DNA of 64,000 bases from Apiotrichum sp. Y4204 (lineage: Eukaryota > Basidiomycota > Tremellomycetes > Trichosporonales > Trichosporonaceae), in the NCBI GenBank assembly GCA_025531455.1, contig JAMYHL010000007.1:744001-808000 (forward strand). Direction: 5' to 3'. Below the pieces are notes generated by a model. The model did no database searches and was not told the origin of the DNA. It saw only the letters and a program-made list of their open reading frames with translations. Of this stretch, positions 1 to 10,630 are shown piece after piece. The position numbers were made by a program, and so were the translations under genes. Position 1 is the stretch's first letter; each line of letters starts with the position of its first letter.

Positions 1-2749
1 GCCGTGTCAACGTCGGCTACAACGCTGCCATGTCGCCGCAGATGACTGGTATGAGCTACGCAAGCAACATGGGCATGGGCATGCCGTCTGTCCCGCCCCC
101 GCCACACCAGCATCAGCACCAGCACCGCTCCACGTCGCAGCCGGTATACAACCCCCAGCAGCACGTACATTACCCGTACTCGCCGCAGCCGCTGCACATC
201 AATCCGCAGACATCTCGCGGTATGCCCTACACGGGCCCGGGTGTACAACAGTGGTCCATGCCTGGCGCTCCCCCCCACGGTGGACCTCACGGACACGGTC
301 ACCCCGGCCCTCACGGGCCTCCCCCGCACGGGCAGGGCCCCATGCAGATGACTCCGACCGGCATGTCCGGCATGAGCCAGATGGCGAACGGGCACGGACC
401 TGGAGGTTTCGGTGCGCGCGGGATGGGATCACCAATGACGCACGGCCAGCCCATGGCCCAGCCGATGATGGGTATGTCCCCGATCGGCTTTGGCCAAAGC
501 CACATGCACGTAAGCATGGGCACTGCGCCAATGGGCAGCATGCCTCTTGGTCCAGGAGACATGGGGATGGGCCAGTTTGGTCAGGGCCCACACCCGGGTC
601 TGTCGGTCCACTCTGGCGAGCAGGGCATGCTCGGCAAGGCGAATCAGATCTGGATCACTGGCGAGTTCTTCGGCGTGCAGCGCGCGCGCGACATGCTCCT
701 CACCGTTGCTGTGCAGAAGAGCAAGCTCGTCATCTCGCGCGACACGGCGATTCTCCCGCGCAAGCTCGACTGGCTGCTTACCGAGCGAATCGACGACATT
801 CGCAACATCATGTGCGACAACGGCACGTACATTCAGGTGCCAAGCGTCGGATCCCAGGCAAGCCTGATCACCGTCTTTGGCGACCATCGCGTCAATATCG
901 AGCGGACAATCAGGAGCGTCATGGCGCTTGCGTGCCAGTTCTACGTCGCGAGCTTCTGGCTGCTGCCTGTGTCGTTTGACGTTCTCATGCCCCAGGCGAC
1001 CCTCAACCCGCCACAGATGCAGCCGGTGCTCAAGCGCATCGCGCACGCTACGGGAGCTGAAGTTGTGTTCAAGTCCAACTGCTTTGAGATGCACGGTCTC
1101 GAGAAGGAGGTGCGCGATGCGGTGGTCAAGGTGCTGGAGTTGGATGTCATCAAGTCGTTCCACCACGAGATTCGCTTCCAGATCGAGCTCGCCAACGAGC
1201 ACCGCGAGTTTATCTCCGGCAAGAAGAACGGCAAGATCAACAAGATCATGAAGGTGTGCAATGTGCGGATCAAGTTTGAGACGTTCAACGACTACAACTT
1301 CCTCATGGACATTTCCGGGCAGGACATGGCGGCGCTCCAGGGCCTAAGCATGCTGCAGGAGGAGCTGCCCGCTGAGGTGTCCTTCCATGTACCGGAGGGT
1401 TACCACAAGCGTATCATCGGAGTCGGCGGCAAAAACATTCAGCGCATCATGAAGATGTACGGCGTGTACGTAAAGTTCTCCAACGCGGAAGAGTTTGCCC
1501 AGCTGGGTGGATACCTCGACAATGAGGACAATGTCGTCGCACGGACGCCGGCCAAGAACGCCATTGCGCTCGAGTCGCTCAAGACCGCCGTCATGGAGCT
1601 CGTGTCGCCAAAGGACAAGGACTACACCATCGACTCGGTGAACATTCCGCGGAGGTACCACCGCACCCTGCTGGGCGAGAAGAGCATCTTTATCCATGAC
1701 ATTGAGCGCAAGACAAACTGTACTGTGCGGTTCCCGAACAAGGAGACTGCGTCGGACACGGTCACTATCTTTGGGCCCGAGAGCCAGGTGCACATTGCCG
1801 TGGCGATGCTGCTCGACCACGTTCCCTTCGAGGCCGACCTGCACGTCCCACCCAACCCGGAGCTCACACGCCTGGTATCGTCCACCGAGTTTGTGCTCTT
1901 CACGGAGCGCATGAAGCGCGACCACCAGATTGCCATTTCGCCATCGCCACGCTTTGGTCAGGGCGACGAGGCCATTTTCAAGTTCCGTTGCCAGCGGAGC
2001 AGCATTGACTTTTTGTCCACCGTCCACGACGCGCTCGTCGAGTTCCTGGGCGAGCACAACATTCAGGTGTACCCGTCCAACGCGCAGAAGCGTGTCGACT
2101 CGTTCGCCGATGCCTTCTCCCACTTTGACTCGAAGCTGCTCTCGACGACAAAGGCCGAGGGAGAGGGTGGACCGTCGCGCCCCGTCCGCCCGCCAACGAA
2201 CGTAAAGGCGCTCTTTGACGGGTCTGGCCCGAGTCCGGCAACATACGACTCGCCACTGAGCTTCACTGGCGGTCCCCTCGGATTCAACATGCCCGACTAC
2301 TGGCAGACGAACATGCCTGCTCAGCAGCAGGGCAGCAGCGACCTTTCAAAGCGGGGTTCAGACTCTACGCTCGAGGAGAAGGTCCGCAGCCAGCAGTCCT
2401 CGACGGTCCACCACTCGGGTCATGTGCCGGGACACGCGCACGCGCTCTCCCACTCGCACGCGCACCCGTCCCGCGCCGTCGGCACCCGCACGCAGAGCCT
2501 CGACATCAGCCAGCTCAACTTTGCGCGCGCACTCGGTGGGCCGCAGTCGAGCTTCGCGCCGCTGCCACCCAGCCCGACAACTGCGTCCGGTGGCGTCGCG
2601 CCAAACACCGCCACGGGCACGTACTTTGGCCAGTCGAGCCAGAGTGGACGCTACCCGTCCTCTGTCGACGGCGTCACCCAGGGTGAGTTGAGAATCACCG
2701 ACATGCGCTAATGACAGGCCTCGCCAATGTCCAGGTATCGCACTCTTAA
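1..2749 (+). CDS. KH-domain RNA-binding protein, 5'-truncated by the window edge
   Basis: The reading frame is open from base 3 of the window, so the ATG at 30 is probably internal and the true start lies upstream. Counting from that ATG, residues 1-195 are rich in Met, Gly, Pro, His and Gln. KH-type units follow: one degenerate unit around 200-310, then units around 380 (SGKKNGKINKI), 448 (RIIGVGGKN, the only classic GxxG loop) and 533 (LLGEKSIFI). A low-complexity His/Ser/Pro tail ends the protein. The series of partly degenerate KH units recalls Bicaudal-C/vigilin-type proteins, so an mRNA-binding role in the cytoplasm is likely; no specific orthologue is claimed. The open frame would stop at 2711, but GTGAGT at 2683 and CTAATGACAG ending at 2717 define a 35-nt intron. 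Removing it adds GLANVQVSHS and a stop at 2747-2749. Confidence 0.85.
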
Positions 2750-4263
2750 AAATACGACGACGCTTGAGCCGCATCTCGAACACTATATACTCCCATCATC
2801 CACTACGGTCATACCTCGCACCAGATCCCCCTAGCCTGCTTGATGCCCTTCTTCCACCCCTATCTACCCGCTGCCACCCTGCATCCATCCCCCAATGACA
2901 GACAGAATAAACACGCATCCACCTTACCCAGTCCACATCCAACCACCACCATCTAGCCATTCCACCACAGTCCTACGTCCATAGCCGTGTCGGTCGCGTT
3001 CGCGATGCATGTCGTGTCGTTTCGGAGAAGTGGGCATAAGAGCGGGCAGCAAGTTGAGCGAGTCAGTGTACTTGTTTGTGGGTGCAGGACGCGTAGAGGA
3101 AAAGTACGGAAATGTTGAGTAGAAGTGAAGGAGCAAAAAACGGTGCATCATTGGGTCTCTGTCGACACTCTACCGTAGACTAACTGTCTTGGTTCAAAGC
3201 GAGACGGGCACCGCGGGCAAGGCCGGCGCGTCTGGCACGGTGCACGCGCACCATCCGGGTGGGCCACTGCCACTGTGTCTCCTTGAGACGGTGTCCATCC
3301 ACCTGCGCTACATCGCCGGTCACAGCACGGAACATACAAAACGTCCACGATAGAAAGTTCCACCATAGGGCGATATCTTTAAACCATTGTAGAAAATCAG
3401 CTAAAAGACCAATCTAATGCATATGCTTGCCTGAACCTCTTAATATTGGAAGGGTCACTACCATAGCTGCGCATGGCAGCTACGACTGCTCAACTGCATG
3501 TACAGTTGCAGCTGGTCTTTTGCAGGAAGACAGCTTCACCTCGGAACAACATTTTTGCCTTACCCATGACGATTGACAATGGCTAACGACCTACTGTACC
3601 GCAGCCTGGGCACCCGCTCTAGACTGCTTTAGATGCTTTCTTCACCCCGCTTCAACCACCAGGCTGGAAGCTCTTTGGAACGTGCCCCACAGTATCGAGT
3701 TGAAAGGCAGAGGTCCAGAGCATTTTGGCCCGCAACTCGCCGCATGTTGCCAACCGAACTGGGTACTGTAGCAATGTGGCATGTGGCCACTCACTGCTTA
3801 ATTGTTGACATGGCAGTGTGATCATACTCTGCTCATCCGCCCGTTGTTCAGCTTATGCTTCTAGTGCAACGAGCTGCGAGGATGGGAGTCAGTGCGATTA
3901 ATACCTCGATGCAGAGCATGCCAATCAGGATACTGCTGGACTTGTGTTTATTTTTATGGTCACCCACCACTAAACCATCGTGGGGCCCCAGGTGTCGGAT
4001 GTGGGGCGCCACATTGGTCCCGGATTGGCAGTGCCACACTCATTCTTTAACAACTCAACTCACTCTTCTACCATATCTCGAGCGCTCTTTTGCGTTTTTC
4101 TACCCCACCTTTCGTTCCCTGCATGCCCAAGAACGCAGATTAGATAGCTGCGACGCTACACAGTGCGATATGCGGAATACCCGGGTGACATGTCGTACAA
4201 TACTGCCTACAGACCGACCCAAACCTGCCTCGCCTCGAACTCGTCTTTTCCCTCCTTCTCGTA
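2750..4263. other. intergenic, between convergent gene ends
   Basis: This stretch separates the 3' ends of the KH-protein gene and the amine oxidase gene. Only short open frames without recognisable motifs or a plausible exon chain occur on either strand. AT-rich patches near 3370-3450 may belong to 3' untranslated regions. I see no RNA gene or repeat here. Confidence 0.6.
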
Positions 4264-6467
4264 TTACATCCGCGAACCGGGAGTCTTGCAGCAGCTGTCC
4301 TGGGTAACGGTGCCGCGCGAGCCGCCCTGGAACAGCTTGGACTGGTTGAATGCCTGGGTCGACATGGGCACATCGAGTGCAGGCCTGCGAAAGGTCAGCA
4401 TCAATCACAAGGGGATTGGAGGCTCAAAAGAACCCTTGGGGACACTCAAGATTTTTGAAAGAAGTCGTTAGGCTTGAGAGAAATGCTGTGTACCTCTGCA
4501 GGCATGTTTGGAAAGTCCTCAACGCGCGGGTTGTGCGTGAGGCCAAAGGTGTGCCAGACGACGACGTCCTTGTTCTCGACGGGCGCCTTGCGGTGGAGCC
4601 ACTCGCGGAGACCTTCTGCGTTGCCGTACGACTGGTTGGTGTACTTTCCGCCGGCGTAGAGCTCTCCGTCCTTGTACTCTGTGACGTAGAGGTGGTGCTC
4701 GCCAAACTCTGCGCGCGCGTAGGCGACCGAGTCGGGGTGGGCGAGCATGAGCTGCGAGGGCATGGGTGCGAGTTTGTAGGAGACGGGGCGGCCCGAGACG
4801 GGGTTGATGACGCTCGGGTTGGTCATCTTGAAGACGCGGTTCTTCTCGGGCGCGGCGTCGGCAAAGCCAGAGGTGGTGATGGGTGTCTTCTCGACAATGT
4901 AGCCGACACCGTACTTGTTGTTGGATGGCGGGTTGGCGGCGTTGAAGGGCATCATGACCGAGTCCTCCTGGACGATCGTGTTGTTGTGGCCGTCGATCAT
5001 GGGGTCGATACGGACACAGAACAGGTGCTGGTGGTTGGTGCCGAGGACACCGGGGGAGACAATGGTGCCGTAGGGCGAGGACTCTCCAGGGAGGATGGCA
5101 GCAGTCGAGAGGATACCGGTAGCGCGGGTCTCGAGGTGGACGGCGGCGGCCTGGTCAAACTTCCACGCGAAAATGTACTCGTAGTTTGCGACGGTGATGA
5201 TGGTCTGGATGATAAGGACGCGCGAGCGCTGGACGGTGGGGTTGTTGGTGCGGTAGTTTGTGTGCTTGGTGAGGAGCCCGTCGTCCTGCTCGTGGATACA
5301 CACAACACCCTCGGCCTTGGTGTTATCACCGTGGACGTTGAGGTGGTCAAAGTCGAGGTAGAGAATCTCGCCGAGGCAGTCGCATCCGAGCTTGAGCTCG
5401 TTGGCGCAGAGACCGGCACCAATGTCTCCGAGGTCGAACGCCTGCTTGCGGTGGAAGGGCGCACGGGGGTCTCCGTAGGGGACGGTCATGTCCGACACCG
5501 AGAGACGGTAAAACACCTTGCGGCCGTCGTAGCGGACGTCCGAGAGGACAGGGCCCTCACGGTAGTTGAAGCCAATGTGGAACGACCACTTTTGCCAGCG
5601 GATAACGCGGCCCTCGAGGGAGAACGACGCGCCCTCGGGCTGGATGACACGGTAGGGCTTGAGGTCGTCGCGCATCTTCACGCCCTGGGCCTGGAGGAGA
5701 CCCTGGTCGTACTCGTTCTGCTCGTACAGGTGCCACGGGAAGGGGCCGTCGAGGTCGAGCACCGTGCGGTCGCCGGTGCCGAAAATAGGAGTGTAGTCGA
5801 TGCGGACGAGCTCGAAAGTGTCAGAGTCCATCACGGGGACAAGCGGGAGCGGGGCCGAGTAGTGGCACGAGTCGGGGTTGTCGGTAAAGTTGAGGTAGAC
5901 CATGAACGGGGTGAGGCGCTTCTCGGGGTTGCGCGAGTCGGAGCCGTAGATCCAGCCGTCGGCGATGACCTTTGCGTTCTTCGGGAGCTGGAGCTTCTCG
6001 AGCACAGCGAGGAACTCGTCGTTCTTCAGGAGAGCCTCCTCGGCGGCAAGCATCTCGGCCATGTCGGGGGCAATGTGGAGGTTCTTGGGGATCGGGAAGC
6101 TCTTCTCGACCTCGGCCTCCTTGCCGTCGAGGTTGACAAAGACCTCATACCAGGTCGCGCCGGCCTTGGTCTTGACGCCGACGGAGCACTCGGCGAGGCG
6201 GTGGAGCGGGGGCAGGGCGTCGCGGGCAGCAGCATTAGGAGCAGCGTTCCAGCGGTCGAGCCAGGGAGCAAGCTCGGCCTTGGGAGGCTCAACGAGCTGG
6301 ATAGCCTTGAACCAGAGGCGGGCGTCGGGCTTGCCCTCGAGGAGGTGCTTCTTGATCGCCTGGACCGAGGCCGTAATCTCCGGTCCGCTCAGCGGGTTGA
6401 GCGGGTGGTACGGGTACGAAGTGGCGAGCGAGAGCTTGGCCGCGTTGGTGAGCAGGTCGGTGGCCAT
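4264..6467 (-). CDS. peroxisomal copper amine oxidase (primary-amine oxidase)
   Basis: The enzyme oxidises primary amines to aldehydes with release of ammonia and hydrogen peroxide, using copper and a self-made topaquinone. Exon 1 (6467 to 4450) encodes 673 residues. The cofactor motif N-Y-E-Y is at 428-431, with Tyr429 the expected topaquinone precursor. Copper ligands are His479 and His481 (HQH) and His645 (GLTHNPR). Downstream, 4384-4264 encodes 39 further residues beginning PALDVPMSTQAFNQ and ending G-S-R-M, a plausible type 1 peroxisomal targeting signal. Family alignment (FF-x3-PALDV) requires joining Ser673 directly to this exon, giving 712 residues. The 65-nt intron (4449-4385) has a good branch site (CTGAC) and CAG acceptor, but its donor reads TTGAGT instead of GTGAGT. 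If unspliced, the protein stops right after Ser673 and loses the targeting signal. Enzyme identity is firm; the 3' structure is the odd point. Confidence 0.9.
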
Positions 6468-7171
6468 GGTGGTGATTTGGGGTGGGTGGAGCTGGGGTTG
6501 CTGTCACGGGGACGCTGGGTCTTAAGTACATGTCGACGCTGGTGCTCTATCATCGGTGTAAGCTCTATCTGCCTGCTGCGCCCCGTTCTGTTTGCGCTCT
6601 GTGTGCGCTTTGCGCTGCGCGATGCCCACTACGGAAATCACATGCAACTCCATACCCATACGGTGTCTACCACTACAGCGAAATCTAGCCGCCGGCAAAG
6701 GATCTCGCTGGGGGCGTTGGTATATGCGTGTGTAGAGTATCCGCTGATAGAGGCACGCCGCACGATGGGCCAGTTTAAGCGTCGGATGTGGGCGACCAAG
6801 CAGCTGGCTGCATTTTCCGCAGGGTGATAGGCCGGCTGAGATTGCCATCGTGTGAGTTTGGCTAAGACATGAGAGACAGAGCCAAGAGTCGGTTGATGCC
6901 ATGTGGCCTGCCCTGGACTGTATACAGGGCGAGCTGCGTAGATGCAAGTGCCGCTGCATGCATGATGTCTGTGCTTGATCCGACAAGCTCAAGGTCAGTA
7001 GTCAGTGCCTGCTCCACGCGGTTCCTGCTCCCAGCAAGCCAGTAAGCAGCAGCGATTAGTCGCCGCGACGCCGCAGCTCGGCTACTATCCACCTTGAGTT
7101 CGCTTCCGGTTCTCCCGCCCCGGCCCGGAAGGTCAGATGAGATAAGTGGGAGAATGGCCGCAACGGAGCCC
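6468..7171. other. upstream region of the amine oxidase gene
   Basis: This holds the presumed promoter of the divergently placed amine oxidase and ends at the transposon target duplication. No conserved open frame, tRNA or repeat is visible. Confidence 0.5.
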
Positions 7172-7180
7172 GTCTCGTGA
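7172..7180. repeat. left 9-bp target-site duplication (GTCTCGTGA)
   Basis: GTCTCGTGA lies directly against the left terminal inverted repeat. The identical 9 bases follow the right terminal repeat at 13071-13079. A 9-bp duplication is the usual size for Mutator-like elements. Confidence 0.95.
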
Positions 7181-7231
7181 GAGAGAATTTAGAGCGACCG
7201 GCCAAAAAGCTGCAAAATCGACCGTCCCATG
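7181..7231 (+). repeat. left terminal inverted repeat of the MULE
   Basis: 51 bp beginning GAGAGAATTTAGAGCGACCG, identical to the reverse complement of 13020-13070. The match stops exactly at the target duplication on the outside and at base 7232 on the inside. Confidence 0.96.
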
Positions 7232-7467
7232 TGCCGACCGCATTTTAGCCATGTGGTCTCAGACATCTTGATACAAATGCACCCGAGATGTCTTGAACTG
7301 TGATACCGTAGATCCCGCGCACGACGCGTGAACGCGGCTGACGAGATGCGCACAACAAACAGCTCGTCGATCGTCAATCTTACTCATAACATCGTCTCAT
7401 AACACCGTGACTTTGACAGCACCGACAACAACCAACGACTAGCAACTAACTACCAGCAACTAGCAGG

Positions 7468-10267
7468 ATGTCTCTCCCAACCGCGATGGCCACCCAGATG
7501 TCGATCGAGATCGCGATTGACTCCCAGGTATCGATCGTAACGGCGACCGAATATCAGACTGCGACAACTCAACTCAACATGTCTCAGACGTCTGAAGATG
7601 ATATACAGACATCTGAAGACAACTCTGAAGACGATTCTTTCGATGAAGATATACCCATGCTCAATGAATGGGATGCCGAGATTATCCAACAATTGATTGA
7701 TCCTGTGGCCCCCTGGCCTTTGCCGGATCCCAACCACATCTTAAGCCACCCCGCACCCATTCTCCCCGATACCGATACCCAAGAACAGATGGAAAGCCAG
7801 CTCCAACTGTTTGCAGCCAAGTACGGCTTCGCTACCAAGCGAAGACGATCCGATGACCGCAGGGCTAGAGTCATGGTGACAATTACCTGCCATAAGAGTG
7901 GCACTTACCGCAACAAGACCCAAGAACCATCTCGCAGACGGAGGAGCTCTTCGAGGCTCACAGACTGTCCTTTTCGTGTGAAACTATTCTCCAATCCTTC
8001 CAGGACACGTTGGAGCCTCAAAGACACTGTTACGTCCTGTTACGAGCACAATCATCCACCTGTGGATGTCAGTTGTCTTCAGCAATACTCCAAGATGTCT
8101 CAAGACGACTTAGACAAGATCCGCTCCCTGCTTGAAAGCGGTCTTGCACCCAAGAGAGTCCGTCGGGTGTTGCAGGATCAAGGTATGAACGCCCGTAGGA
8201 TCCCCTCTCTGCCTGTGAGTGTATCACAAACTGCCCTAGTTGACCAGAACAGCAACTAAGGTTTATCAAATGGCGCGCACGCCGAGAACGACACATTGGT
8301 CCTACAAACGCCGAAGCCCTACTGCGGCTGTTGACAACTCGAGGTTGTCTTCATCGTTCAAGTAAGGATGAGTCTTCGCAACGCCTCCGCACCATCGTTG
8401 TTACGACAAAATCCGCTCGCACACTGCTTCACCGTTACCCTACCGTTTTGCAGGTGGATGCGACGTACAAGACCAACAAGCTGGACCTGCCCCTTTTACA
8501 TTTCGTTGGCGTGACAGCCACCAACCAGACGTTCACCGCGGGCTTCGCTTTCCTTCAAGATGAACAAGAGCATACGATTCTGCTGGCTGTACAGGATTTC
8601 GCCCGGTTAGTCGTCTCAGATGTCTTAGAGATGTCTGAACTGTCCCTCTCCCCAGCTAACACGGAAGTTTGATGGGGCCTTTCCCTTTGCAAGCAGTTGT
8701 CACAGACCGCGACGACAGCATCAGGAATGCCACCAAGGCAGTTTGGCCTGAGGCGTACCAACTGCTTTGCACTTGGCATATCCTCGAGAATCTTCGCAAA
8801 AAGGTGACTCCTCCTTTCAGAGAGCTATACGGCCGGCAGAAGACGATTGATGATCAGCCCGTGTGGCAGGTCGAGGTCGCCAAGTTCGAATCTGAATGGC
8901 AGCGGCTGGTCATCGACGCAACCACAGAGACATCTTTGACAGATGGCCTGAGATGTCTGAGATCGTCTTACTCCGAACTACACTATCGCGGGCTTCTTGA
9001 AGACGCTCTGATCGAAGCAGAGAATATCGTTGCCACATGCCGGAGTCACATTTGTCGAGTGTACACGGACAGAATCCGCCATCTGGGACAGCGCACCAAC
9101 TCGCGACTGGAGGGGATGCACTCTGTTCTCAAGAACAGCATTGGTTCCCGGGCGGCGCGACGCAAGGCCAGCCTAGTGGATGCCGCTTCTGGTGTCCTCC
9201 AGCACATGGAGGAGCAATGGGACAATGTAATGGAGCGACAGGCAAAGCAGGCCAATTCAACCTTCACTCACCACTCGATCTTTCAGCCATTGCTGCATGC
9301 CGTCTCTGACTACGCCCTTGAGAGGATGCAGCCCCAGCTCGGCCGTGCGCTCAACGCGGCCGATGGAGCCGAGCTGCCGCCGTGTACCAACATGTTCACC
9401 ACGGCAATGGGTCTACCGTGCGCCCACCATCTCAAGACAGTGCTCGACAACGAGACATGTGTAAGACTCACAGACATCTTCGGCCATTGGTGGCTCAACA
9501 CCAGGGAGGAAATGGAACAGTACCGCGACTTGCTCAACGACCAGCTTGCGGACGAGACATTAGAACATCCCGCGGAGTTCGACTTTGAGAGGCTACGGGC
9601 CGAAAGCAAGTTCGTTCTTGATCCTGTCCGTGTGGGGAGGAGAAAGGCGGCGGCTGCCGAGGCGTCGGCCAGGGCAAGACGTCTGGGCGAGACGTCTGAG
9701 GAACCAGAGACCCTTGACACAGGTCGTATCCCCACCCAAACAGAGTGCGCCGCGGGTATGCGACACCCCCAATGGCCGTTGTGCGATTCATGCGGAGCAC
9801 GTCATTCGCCGAGCCATGTGTGCGCGGACAGAAGGATGGAGAACTTTACCTTATCTCAGCCATCCACCCAGATGTCTCACACTCAGATGTCTCAGATGTC
9901 TGGGGTGACTACGACACAAACATCCCAGACACCTTCGGCCAGACCGTCAGATGAGCAGCTGAAGACGCCTGTAGTCAGGTGCTTCTTCTGCTCCAATCCG
10001 CACCGCCGCAAGGGGTGCAAGGCCCTGGCGGAATGGCGGAAGGGACGCATTCTCGAGCTGAAGCGTCTTGAAGTCTTGGAGCAGCAGCGCAACTGGCGTG
10101 GTGGAAGCCAAGAGCGGTCTTCGGATGAAGACGAGTCTGAGACCGACGATAGCGACAACGAGGACTTGTCAACGAGTACCTCAACTATAGACCTGGACCG
10201 GTTCAGGGTTGAAAGCTCGCCATCCAGCCATCTCAGACATCTTGAGATGTCTGGCCCTGTCTGCTAG
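7468..10267 (+). CDS. MULE transposase (FAR1-like N-terminus, DDE core, SWIM-like zinc finger)
   Basis: Exons 7468-8214, 8253-8605 and 8668-10267 join in phase to 899 residues; the introns are 38 and 62 nt. Residues ~110-210 form a FAR1/WRKY-GCM1-like zinc-binding DNA-binding region (TITCHKSG, TDCPFRVKL, YEHNHPP). The MULE catalytic core supplies Asp ~317 (LQVDATYKTNK), Asp ~380 (AVVTDRDD, followed by LCTWHILENL) and Glu ~514 (TNSRLEGMH). A SWIM-like motif (MGLPCAHHL) is near 605-620, and a C-terminal zinc-knuckle-like motif (CFFCSNPHRRKGC) is near 804. The enzyme should cut and paste the element through its terminal repeats. ATG 7468 is the first in-frame start after the left end and itself lies in a near-copy of the octamer. 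Several octamers are read as MSQ or QTSE peptides, so the motif shapes the protein sequence. Confidence 0.93.
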
Positions 10268-10339
10268 ACGTCTGAGCGACGCCCCATCCCCATGGCAGGT
10301 GCGCCCTGTCATCCCGTCATCAATCTCGTCATCAGGTGC

Positions 10340-10630
10340 GAGCGTGGAACGGCCTGGCGGGCAGCGTATATATATCAGCCTCCGGACGTCTCTCTTCTTG
10401 TCTTCCCTCCATCACTCACTTTTGCCGTTTTCACCACTGCCGCCACCTTTCTCGTCTTCCCTCGTCTTCTCCCGCGGCCTTCCCTTGTTCGCTCTCGTTC
10501 TCTCTCGTTCTCTCTCGTTCTCTCTCCTTCTCTCTCCTTTCGTCTTTTATCACGTTTGTTCTCGATACGTTTTCTTTTTCGTCTCGCCACTCGCACTCTC
10601 GCCTCCTACGTCGATATTGGTTCTCTCGTG
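10340..10630 (+). promoter_or_regulatory. putative promoter and leader of the MULE accessory gene
   Basis: A TATA-like run (GTATATATATC) lies near 10368. It is followed by a long pyrimidine-rich leader containing about five tandem copies of a 10-bp unit close to TCTCTCGTTC (10491-10540), ending at the ATG at 10631. Pyrimidine-rich leaders are common in highly expressed fungal genes; the assignment is inference. Confidence 0.5.

Noticed and set aside
4350..6827. 825-codon open frame on the plus strand
   Set aside because: It is antisense to the amine oxidase. Its Val/Glu/Leu-rich translation mirrors the GC-rich third positions of the real gene and shows no motif.
10491..10540. CRISPR-like short tandem units
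   Set aside because: Direct 10-bp pyrimidine repeats without spacers, in a eukaryotic leader sequence; a simple tandem repeat.
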